Positions 57,618-64,000 of a stretch of DNA of 64,000 nucleotides are shown here, piece after piece. Position numbers and translations under genes: made by a program. Source of the stretch: Verrucomicrobiota bacterium (GTDB taxonomy: Bacteria > Verrucomicrobiota > Verrucomicrobiia > Opitutales > Opitutaceae); contig JAEYWP010000004.1 of assembly GCA_023428905.1 (NCBI GenBank), positions 434,001-498,000 on the forward strand, given 5' to 3'. Each line of letters starts with the position of its first letter. Position 1 is the first letter of the stretch. The notes under the pieces were generated by a model. That model saw only the letters and a program-made list of their open reading frames with translations. It was not told the origin of the DNA and did no database searches.

Positions 57618-59777
57618 TCACGCCGCGCGGGCAAAGGGCGTCTCCGGGGTGGGGGCCGCCAGACTGTAGTGCCGCAGGGCCTGCTGCCACCAGGGAGCGA
57701 GGCGGTCGCCCGGCGTGGACCAGATCTCCTCGTGCAGCGCCGCCATCGCATCGGCGTCCATCAGAAGCGCGAGTTTGTCGCGGGCCGACAGTTTTGCCGG
57801 TCCTTCCCGGAGGAGCTTTTGGCGAAGCACGGCGAAGCGGACTTCTGTGTCGGGCGGAATCTCCTCCTTGGCACGCAGAAGTGAGAGGTGCACCGCGTTG
57901 ACGTACGGGTCCAGGATTGCCTGCAGCAGGCCGTAGTCGCCACGCAGTGCGTCCGGGATCTCGTTGGACGACGACCGTGCCAGCGCGGTGTTGATCGCCA
58001 CCACTTCCGGAGCGGGGCGCGATTCCACAGGCGTGGCAAAGAGGCCGTGTCGCTGGAATGCGTTTCCGATCGGCAGGGAGCCCGTGAGGAAGGAGAGCGG
58101 AATAGAAAGGACCAACCCGCCGAGGACCGGCGACATCCACGCCGTCAGCAAGGGGTCGATGCGATACGTCACAAGTGCGGCGACGATGCCGACCAGGGTG
58201 TGGCCCCAATGCGCCTCGACAGCTTCACCCCAGGCGGAGGCGCCCTCGCGCCCGCGCCGCTGGGAACCCCAGGTGACGCTTTGGCGAGCCAGGGTCAGGA
58301 CGACAAACTTGGTGTGGAACAGCATCAGGACCGGCGCCAGCAACGTAAATACCACCGTCTCCAGTCCGACCCCGGCCAGGAGACGACGCCAGCCGCCGAA
58401 GGCCGCGATGTCGCTGCTCCTGCCGCGGAGATCAGCCAGCGAAACCATCTTGGGCAGGAAAAGAAGGACAAGGGTGAGGCCAAAGAGGGCGAGCGCTTCG
58501 GTGCGCATACTCCACCCCAGGGTGGTCGCGAAACTATTGATGTTGGCGGCCGGGTCGACGCCCATGCGTACGGCGTGCCAGGTGATCACCGAGGAGAGGA
58601 TGAGGAAACAGAGCCAAAGCGGCGAGGCGAGGTAGGCGAGGATGCCGAGCGTGAAATGGAGGCGGTTCACAACGTGAAAGCCTCGCGCGACGATGAGTTT
58701 GGCATGCTGGAGATTTCCCTGCAGCCAGCGTCGATCGCGCTTGGCGAGGTCGATCACGTTTGCCGGGCACTCCTCGAAGTTTCCCTCGAGGTCGGTCGCC
58801 AGCCAAACCTGCCATCCGGCGCGCCGCAGCAACGCCGCCTCCACATAATCATGGCTGAGGATCCGGCCGCCAAAAGGACCGTCGCCGGGCAGCTCCGGCA
58901 AGGAGCAATGGCGGATAAATGGGGCGAGGCGAATGATGGCGTTGTGGCCCCAATAATTCGCCTCGGACAGCTGCCAGAAGTTGAGACCGGTGGAAAAAAG
59001 CCGCCCGTAGAGACAGGTCGCGAACTGCTGCAGGCGGGCGAGGATGGTCTCGCCGTTCACGAGCAGGGGCACACCCTGGATGAGGCCCACCCGCCGGTTG
59101 CGCTCCATCAGGCGAACCAGCGTCACAATCGCTTCGCCGCTCATGATGCTGTCGGCGTCGAGCACCACCATGTAGCGGTAATGTTTTCCCCAACGGCGGC
59201 AGAAGTCGGCGATGTTGCCCGCCTTCTTGTTGATGCCCACCCGGCGTTTCCGGTAAAACATCCGGCCGTGCGCATCCAGCTGCTGCGTCATGGCCAGCCA
59301 CGCCGCCTCCTCCGCCACCCATTGGTTGGGCTGGGTGGAATCGCTGAGCAGGAAAAAGTCACAGTTCGGCAGCAGGCCCGTTCGCTGCACGGACTCAAAG
59401 GTGGCCCGCATGCCTTCCATCACCCGGCGAACCTCTTCGTTGCAGATGGGCATGACGACGGCAACGGGCACCGGCAGCGCGTCGCCGTCCGCGTCAAAAT
59501 CCACACTCCGGCTGATCGTCAGCGGATCCCCGCCGCGCCGCCGGATGAAATAGCCGACTAACGCCTGCACAGCACCGAAGGCCACCAGGCTGAACAACAG
59601 CACAAAGAGGAGCAGGTGGACGACTTTAGCGAGGTCGTAACCCGTGTGCCAGTGGAGGTCGGCCATCAGCAGGACACCGGGTGCGGTCAACAGCAGCGTC
59701 AACGCCAGGACAAGGGCCCGCCGGCGCATCACCACCCGGCGATCGAGGGAGGCGGGGTTAAAGGGAGCGACCTTCAT
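57618..59777 (-). CDS. OpgH/MdoH-type periplasmic glucan glucosyltransferase
   Basis: A 719-residue inner-membrane glucosyltransferase of the GT2 family. It begins with two membrane helices, then the catalytic domain (VAVVMPICNEEVRRVMEGM, FFLLSDSTQPNQW, KAGNIADFCRRWG, MVVLDADSIMSGE, GHNAIIRLAPFI, LSHDYVEAALLRRAGW, RDRRWLQGNLQH with the QxxRW-like end). Four or so C-terminal helices and a cytoplasmic tail follow. OpgH uses UDP-glucose to build the beta-1,2-glucan backbone of osmoregulated periplasmic glucans. It is shorter than the about 850-residue E. coli protein, mainly at the N-terminus. No opgG gene is adjacent; a small membrane protein gene precedes it by three bases. Confidence 0.88.
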   Translation of the reverse strand: MKVAPFNPASLDRRVVMRRRALVLALTLLLTAPGVLLMADLHWHTGYDLAKVVHLLLFVLLFSLVAFGAVQALVGYFIRRRGGDPLTISRSVDFDADGDALPVPVAVVMPICNEEVRRVMEGMRATFESVQRTGLLPNCDFFLLSDSTQPNQWVAEEAAWLAMTQQLDAHGRMFYRKRRVGINKKAGNIADFCRRWGKHYRYMVVLDADSIMSGEAIVTLVRLMERNRRVGLIQGVPLLVNGETILARLQQFATCLYGRLFSTGLNFWQLSEANYWGHNAIIRLAPFIRHCSLPELPGDGPFGGRILSHDYVEAALLRRAGWQVWLATDLEGNFEECPANVIDLAKRDRRWLQGNLQHAKLIVARGFHVVNRLHFTLGILAYLASPLWLCFLILSSVITWHAVRMGVDPAANINSFATTLGWSMRTEALALFGLTLVLLFLPKMVSLADLRGRSSDIAAFGGWRRLLAGVGLETVVFTLLAPVLMLFHTKFVVLTLARQSVTWGSQRRGREGASAWGEAVEAHWGHTLVGIVAALVTYRIDPLLTAWMSPVLGGLVLSIPLSFLTGSLPIGNAFQRHGLFATPVESRPAPEVVAINTALARSSSNEIPDALRGDYGLLQAILDPYVNAVHLSLLRAKEEIPPDTEVRFAVLRQKLLREGPAKLSARDKLALLMDADAMAALHEEIWSTPGDRLAPWWQQALRHYSLAAPTPETPFARAA

Positions 59778-59780
59778 GGC

Positions 59781-60320
59781 TCAGCGGGTCGTTGCCCAGG
59801 CGACGCCCATCGCGCCGACCGCCAGGAGCCAGACCGTGACGGCCGCCCACGGCGCGCGCCGCGACAGCGTGGCAGGCGCGTCCTCATTGTCGCCCAAGGC
59901 AAACTCCAGGTGAGCGGGCGGCATCTTGCTGAGCCGCAGTTCCGGGCCGGGCTGGAGCTCCACGCCGTTGAGTCGCTCGGTGAGTGGTTCGGGAAGTGGC
60001 CGCTCGGCGAGGAAGTCGTTTGCCCACGACGACGGCATGTCTGTCAGGACCAACGCCAGCCGCCCACGTCGGCGCGAGTGCTCCTCCTTCCAGCTGTCTT
60101 CCTGGAAAACGTCACGGAACCACGCCGCCATCCGCCTTTGCAGGACCTCCATGGCGAGGCGGACTGGCGCTTCGTCCGGCTGCGTCGCAGCGTCGCGCCG
60201 CGCCTCCTCAATGATGCTGGTTGCCAGTTCGCTGACAACCAGGCGGCTTTCGATGCGGTGTGCGTGCAGGTAGCTCTCGACGCGGAGGAACGCTTCGTCC
60301 CAAGGCGCCGGGGCTGACAT
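59781..60320 (-). CDS. Membrane-anchored protein upstream of the opgH-like gene
   Basis: A 179-residue protein of no family I recognise. The start at 60320 (MSAPAPWDEAFLRVESYLH) is preferred over a longer Pro/Cys-rich in-frame form. The first about 120 residues look helical and cytoplasmic (RVESYLHAHRIESRLVVSELATSI with several Arg/Glu pairs). Residues about 157-175 form one membrane helix (PWAAVTVWLLAVGAMGVAW) with a short Thr-Thr-Arg end. That gives a C-tail-anchored topology. It stops three bases before the opgH-like start, so the two are certainly in one operon, and a role in the glucosyltransferase complex is a fair inference. Confidence 0.6.
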   Translation of the reverse strand: MSAPAPWDEAFLRVESYLHAHRIESRLVVSELATSIIEEARRDAATQPDEAPVRLAMEVLQRRMAAWFRDVFQEDSWKEEHSRRRGRLALVLTDMPSSWANDFLAERPLPEPLTERLNGVELQPGPELRLSKMPPAHLEFALGDNEDAPATLSRRAPWAAVTVWLLAVGAMGVAWATTR

Positions 60321-60692
60321 GCTGGAGGTGCAAGCTTTCACGCCGCGCGGGACCGTGGGGCCACCGCAAGGTTCCTGCAGCGCCGCGCCGCCCGCCGGAG
60401 CCGTCGCGCACCGCGGTGTCACCGAATCTTTGCTGCGTATTCATGGAACCCCTTCACAGCAGCAAGGCGGTTCGGCCGTCGCCAGCACCCGCAGGCATTG
60501 GCACGGCCAAATGATCCGTTGTTGATGAGGAGGATGCGACGGTGCGGGCCACTCGGCGCGTGCATCGGCGATGTTTGGGTCGAGGCGACGCGTCGTCGAT
60601 GGAGCCATGAACGTCCTCGTGACTCGCCGGCCATTCAGGAACTGCGCGGAGGACGGGTCTCGGAAAAGCCCCGAGGGATCTGCCTGTGAATG
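60321..60692. other. 372 bases without a convincing gene
   Basis: Only short overlapping ORFs in several frames are present, with Arg/Pro-rich products. The promoter of the opgH-like operon should be near 60321-60420, but no clear elements are visible. A weak stem, CTCGG/CCGAG, just before the end of the cupin gene could be a transcript end. Confidence 0.45.
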
Positions 60693-61049
60693 CTAGGAGG
60701 CCGATGCCGCCGGCGCGTCACCGAGCGTGAGCAACATGCTGAAGGGTCCATGCGCTGCGCGCACCGCGTGACGGTGGTTCGGCGGCATGTGGAGGAGGCT
60801 GCCTGCCTCGAGGCGCTGCCACGTTCCCGCGTAGAGGAAATCGCAGGCGCCTTCCAGCACCTGGACAAGCGCGCGGCGGGTGCTGGTGTGTTCGGTCAGT
60901 TCCTGGCCCTCCGCAAAGCCAAAGAGCACGACGCGGAGCTCCGGGGTTTGGACGAGCGTGCGGCTGACAATGCCAGCCTCCGAAATCTGAGCCACGGAAG
61001 CGAGCGAGAGCGCCTCAGCGGCGTCGGCGGAAAGAAGAGTACGGGCCAT
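60693..61049 (-). CDS. Cupin-domain protein
   Basis: A 118-residue single-domain cupin. The first cupin motif region is visible as LTEHTSTRRALVQVLEGACDFLYAG, and the second as LEAGSLLHMPPNHRHAV, with His residues in metal-ligand positions (EH, NHRH). Small cupins of this type bind a metal and often sense or modify small compounds. Substrate and role are unknown. It is monocistronic on the minus strand, 92 bases from radC. Confidence 0.78.
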   Translation of the reverse strand: MARTLLSADAAEALSLASVAQISEAGIVSRTLVQTPELRVVLFGFAEGQELTEHTSTRRALVQVLEGACDFLYAGTWQRLEAGSLLHMPPNHRHAVRAAHGPFSMLLTLGDAPAASAS

Positions 61050-61141
61050 GATTGACGATAACCCAGGCGCGGGCGTTCCGCCTTGATCGACATCAAGGGA
61101 GGCGACGGGACCGGAGGGTGCGGGCGAGGCGCGTTCGCAGG

Positions 61142-61873
61142 CTAGAGCAGTCCGGCCGCACGAAAGCTGTAGTACCCCAAGCCCGTTGGATCGTGAGCAG
61201 ACGTTCCGACGATCACGTGGTCGAGGAGGTCAATGCAGACCGTCTTCGCCGCCTCCCGCAGCTGGCGCGTCACCTGGATGTCGGCGGGGCTCGGGGCGGG
61301 GTCCCCGCTGGGGTGATTGTGGACGCAGATCACGGCCGACGAGCCGACGCGGATCGCCTCGCGGAACACCTCGCGCGGATGCACCAGACTGTTCGTCGCG
61401 GTGCCCGACGTGACCTCCACGCGGCGGATCAGGCGGTTTTTCCGGTTGAGGCAAAGCACCCAGAATTTCTCCACCTCGAGTCCTGCAACCAGGCCCGCGA
61501 GGTGCGCGGCGACGAGGTCCGCCCGGGCGAGGACCGGAAATTCGGGGCTGGAGGCGGCCCCGACGCGACGCGACATCTCGAAGGCCGCGACAAGCTGGAG
61601 CGCCTTGACCCGGCCGATGCCTTTCTGGCGCGCGAAGTCCGCGTCCTTCCATGCCACCAGGCGGGCGAGGGACCCCGCCTCCGCCAGGACGGTGCTGGCC
61701 ACGGTTAGCACGTCCTGCCCGCGGGTGCCGCTGCGCAGAAGCAGGGCCAGCAACTCTGCGTCGCTCAAGGCGGCTGGGCCCAGGCGCTCGAGCCGTTCCT
61801 GCGGCCGTTCACCGACCGCCAGCGTGTGGAGACGTCCCTGGGGTATGCCCTCTGATTCCCGCTTTTGGTGCAT
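61142..61873 (-). CDS. radC: RadC/UPF0758 family JAB-domain protein
   Basis: A 243-residue RadC-like protein. The start at 61873 (MHQKRESEGIPQGR) is chosen because the upstream in-frame extension is not family-like. The N-terminal helix-hairpin-helix part has ERPQERLERLGPAALSDAELLALLLRSG and GIGRVKALQLVAAFE. The C-terminal JAMM metalloprotease-like domain has EKFWVLCLNRKN and the metal motif HNHPSGDPAPSPAD, with both His and the Asp present. Its role in DNA repair is disputed in the family. It is divergent from the nucleoside phosphorylase gene. Confidence 0.9.
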   Translation of the reverse strand: MHQKRESEGIPQGRLHTLAVGERPQERLERLGPAALSDAELLALLLRSGTRGQDVLTVASTVLAEAGSLARLVAWKDADFARQKGIGRVKALQLVAAFEMSRRVGAASSPEFPVLARADLVAAHLAGLVAGLEVEKFWVLCLNRKNRLIRRVEVTSGTATNSLVHPREVFREAIRVGSSAVICVHNHPSGDPAPSPADIQVTRQLREAAKTVCIDLLDHVIVGTSAHDPTGLGYYSFRAAGLL

Positions 61874-62009
61874 GGACGAAGCGAGTAAAGAAAAAGAGAC
61901 AAAAGCAATAGAAGAGTTTCCGAGGTGCGAGAGTGGAGTGGATAAACAGCGGGCGCCGCCCGTATGTCGGTTGATTGACCTTTCTCCCCCGCTCAGCGTG
62001 ACTCGGGCC

Positions 62010-62708
62010 ATGAAAGTGGCCTTCATCAGCGGTACGAGTATTCTCCATTCCGACCTCTTTGCGGCCTGGCTGCCGGGGGTGGTCTCGACCGAGTATGGGG
62101 AGGTTCACTACAAGCAGCGGGCTGAACAGGTGATCATCAACCGCCACGGCTCGGGCACTCCGCTTCCTCCCCACCGCATCAATTACCGGGCCAACATCCG
62201 CGCGCTCCAGCAGCTGGGCTTCATGGATGTCGTTTCGTTGAACTCGGTCGGCTCGCTGACCGCCGAGCTGCCGCCGGGCACGTTTCTGTCGTGCGCCGAC
62301 TACGTCGGCCTGCAGCAGGGTCCCGCCACGTTCTTTGACGACGAACTCAAGGGCGGCGCCCCCGGGATCGACAATAACCTCGTGCCCATGCTCGTGAGCC
62401 GGCTGGCGCCGGAATTCGTGGTGCAGACGGGCAAGATCTACGTGCAAATGCGCGGACCACGCTTTGAGACCAAGGCTGAGATACGGCTGATCCGGAGCTG
62501 GGGTGATGTCGTCGGCATGACCGCGGCGCACGAGGCCGACCTCTGTCGCGAGATCGGCCTGCGCTACAACTCCTTCGCCATCGTGGACAACTACGCCAAC
62601 GGGCTGATGAACGAGGAGATCGATTTTGAGCGGTTTCGCGAGTTGGTGAAATCCAACCAGCTCAAGGTAAACCGCTTCTTCACCCGCCTGCTGGAGATTC
62701 TCGCCTAG
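62010..62708 (+). CDS. Purine nucleoside / methylthioadenosine phosphorylase-like protein
   Basis: A 232-residue member of the PNP/MTAP phosphorylase family. The start at 62010 (MKVAFISGTSILHSDL) is chosen; the long open frame before it overlaps radC on the other strand. Family blocks are INRHGSGTPLPPHRINYRANIRAL, VVSLNSVGSLTAELPPG, and the base/ribose-binding MRGPRFETKAEIRLIRSWG followed by VVGMTAAHEADL. Such enzymes cleave methylthioadenosine or purine nucleosides with phosphate. At 232 residues it is shorter than the usual 270-300, mainly in the N-terminal phosphate loop region, so substrate and activity need caution. Confidence 0.8.
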   Translation: MKVAFISGTSILHSDLFAAWLPGVVSTEYGEVHYKQRAEQVIINRHGSGTPLPPHRINYRANIRALQQLGFMDVVSLNSVGSLTAELPPGTFLSCADYVGLQQGPATFFDDELKGGAPGIDNNLVPMLVSRLAPEFVVQTGKIYVQMRGPRFETKAEIRLIRSWGDVVGMTAAHEADLCREIGLRYNSFAIVDNYANGLMNEEIDFERFRELVKSNQLKVNRFFTRLLEILA

Positions 62709-62737
62709 GCGAGCCGGCCACCGCGCATATCTTTTCT

Positions 62738-63565
62738 ATGAATACGATTGGAGTCCTTGGATTGGGAATCATCGGAAGTGTATGGGCGCGTCACTACGAC
62801 GCCGCCGGCGTGTTGCGGGGCGCGTGGAATCGCACCCCCAAGCAGGACTTCCCCAAGTGGACCGACCAGCCGCTGGCCGTTGCCACCGCGGCGGATGTGA
62901 TCCACCTCGTGGTGGCCGATCCCCCGGCGGTCCAAGCCATTCTCAATGCCATCGTACCCGCCCTTGGCCCGGGGAAGGTCGTGGTCCAGTCGAGCACGAT
63001 CGACCCGGAAAGCAGCGAGACCTTTCGCCAATTTGTCACCGCCAAGGGCGCCCGCTACCTCGAAGCTCCCTTCACCGGCAGCAAGCCCGCGGCCGAGCAA
63101 AAACAGTCCGTCTTTTACCTGGGTGGGGAGACGGACCTGGTCGACCAACTGGAGCCGCTGCTCGCCCTGGTCTCGGCCACCCGGTTCCACATCGGCACGC
63201 ACCGCCAGGCGACGTCGCTGAAACTGGCGATGAACCTGAATATCGCCGCGCAGATGCAGGGGCTGATCGAGGCGCTTGTCGTGGCGCGCCGGTCGGGGAT
63301 ACCCGACGCGCTGTTTTTTGAGGTGATGGGGAAAAATGTCGGTTACTCCGGCGTGACCAAGCTCAAGCAGCCCAAACTCACGGGCGGCGATTTCTCGCCC
63401 CAGTTTTCCGTGAAGCATCTCCTGAAGGACCTTCGCCTCGCCTCCCGCATGAATGGGTGCGAGGACTTCCCGCTGCTGGATACCCTGCGGGAGCGGCTCG
63501 CCGCAGCCGATCGCGCCGGCCTGGGCGACGAGGATTTCTCGGCGCTAATCAAGCTCTTCCCCTGA
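62738..63565 (+). CDS. Beta-hydroxyacid dehydrogenase family protein (HIBADH-like)
   Basis: A 275-residue NAD(P)-dependent reductase of the 3-hydroxyisobutyrate/6-phosphogluconate dehydrogenase superfamily. The Rossmann domain begins with GVLGLGIIGSVWARHY. The substrate motif region is YLEAPFTGSKPAAEQ, the counterpart of the family APVSGS motif. The catalytic Lys is in TSLKLAMNLNIAAQMQG. The C-terminal helical domain includes FSVKHLLKDLRLA, a strong family mark. It may be a glyoxylate/succinic semialdehyde reductase; the substrate is not fixed. It follows the phosphorylase gene by 29 bases and is followed by a strong hairpin. Confidence 0.85.
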   Translation: MNTIGVLGLGIIGSVWARHYDAAGVLRGAWNRTPKQDFPKWTDQPLAVATAADVIHLVVADPPAVQAILNAIVPALGPGKVVVQSSTIDPESSETFRQFVTAKGARYLEAPFTGSKPAAEQKQSVFYLGGETDLVDQLEPLLALVSATRFHIGTHRQATSLKLAMNLNIAAQMQGLIEALVVARRSGIPDALFFEVMGKNVGYSGVTKLKQPKLTGGDFSPQFSVKHLLKDLRLASRMNGCEDFPLLDTLRERLAAADRAGLGDEDFSALIKLFP

Positions 63566-63575
63566 GTACAGGCCG

Positions 63576-63604
63576 CGTCCGGGGGGGAGTTTCCCGCCCG
63601 GACG
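63576..63604 (+). terminator. Strong GC-rich hairpin after the dehydrogenase gene
   Basis: Arms 63576-63587 and 63593-63604 pair over 12 bases with one mismatch around the loop AGTTT. The hairpin begins 11 bases after the stop codon. A run of five T occurs about 20 bases later rather than directly after the stem, so termination is likely but not certain. Confidence 0.5.
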
Positions 63605-63692
63605 GAGGTCGGACCGCGGGGCCCGGTTTTTAGCACGTTCTTACCGTCCAGTGGTTTGACGCCCGGGGTGGCGTGCCCACCTTGTGCCGGTC

Positions 63693-64000
63693 ATGAGCGA
63701 TTTTGTATCCGCCGCCGCGGTGCACAGTGCCAAACGTGTCTTCGATCGCCTGCGCGAAAACATGCGGCAGACCATCAAGGGCAAGGACGAGGTCATCGAG
63801 CAGGTCCTGGTCTGTCTGGCGGCCGGTGGGCATGTCCTGATGGAAGACCTCCCCGGGGTGGGTAAGACCACGCTGGCGTATTCACTCGCGCGCTCGATGG
63901 ACTGCGCCTTTTCCCGGATCCAGTTTACCAGCGACCTGCTGCCGAGCGATGTCACCGGCGTCGCCATCTACGAGGAGGCGTCGCGCAGCTTCGTTTTTAA
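63693..64000 (+). CDS. MoxR-family AAA+ ATPase, N-terminal part (3' truncated by window)
   Basis: The first about 102 residues are visible before the window ends. They show the MoxR layout: a helical start (AKRVFDRLRENMRQTIKGKDEVIEQ), the HVLMEDLPGVGKTTLA Walker A with its preceding Leu-Glu-Asp-Leu variant, then FSRIQFTSDLLPSDVTG, the MoxR signature block. MoxR ATPases act as chaperones for metal insertion or assembly of protein complexes, usually beside DUF58 and von Willebrand A domain genes. Those would lie beyond the window. The start ATG follows a CTTGTGCCGG stretch, with no strong ribosome-binding site. Confidence 0.9.
   Translation, partial: MSDFVSAAAVHSAKRVFDRLRENMRQTIKGKDEVIEQVLVCLAAGGHVLMEDLPGVGKTTLAYSLARSMDCAFSRIQFTSDLLPSDVTGVAIYEEASRSFVF

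Overview
The window is a high-GC bacterial chromosome segment. It is predominantly coding, with short intergenic gaps and genes on both strands. The gene content suggests a Gram-negative heterotroph of the Verrucomicrobiota, most like the Opitutaceae: OpgH-type glucan synthase, a citramalate route to isoleucine, abundant soluble hybrid histidine kinases, a GH39/LacI/sodium-symporter sugar locus and a DUF3516 Ski2-like helicase. That placement is inference from gene content, because no rRNA gene or marker alignment is available here.

Layout. 0-9 kb: the 3' end of uvrA, a flavin-binding stress protein, a DUF72 protein, an SLC13-type permease with TrkA-C domains, two exported proteins and a large DExH helicase. 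9-11 kb: assimilatory sulfite reductase (cysI) behind a promoter that overlaps a palindrome. 11-16.2 kb: a minus-strand block of three soluble phosphorelay proteins, two of which start with related receiver domains. 16.4-21.5 kb: four oxidoreductases (Ldh family, D-2-hydroxyacid dehydrogenase, GlcD-type flavoprotein, Old Yellow Enzyme). The gaps around them, like the gap after uvrA, carry degenerate 7-base tandem repeats. 21.5-32.4 kb: smc, yraN, the pentose-phosphate operon zwf-opcA-pgl, an exported unknown and cimA. 32.5-33.9 kb: cardiolipin synthase.

34.0-40.3 kb is a clear integrated element. An intact tRNA-Tyr(GTA) gene is followed by an excisionase-integrase operon, a fused membrane/spermidine-synthase-like protein and an exported protein of exactly seven propeller-like repeats. 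A 27-base copy of the tRNA 3' end closes the far side. The integrase frame runs into the antisense strand of the tRNA and stops there. In the excised circle the same frame would continue through the attachment core into a further 60 codons now lying at the other end of the element.

40.3-44.8 kb is a GH39 glycosidase-LacI regulator-SSS symporter locus. 45.1-50.2 kb is a 1704-residue sensor with two complete kinase modules. 51.4-56.4 kb is a DAB inorganic-carbon uptake operon (dabB-dabA) divergent from a LysR regulator. 56.4-60.3 kb holds a second PLD-type cardiolipin synthase and an opgH-like glucosyltransferase with a small membrane partner. 60.7-64 kb holds a cupin, radC, an MTA/purine nucleoside phosphorylase-like gene, a beta-hydroxyacid dehydrogenase and the start of a MoxR ATPase gene that runs off the window.
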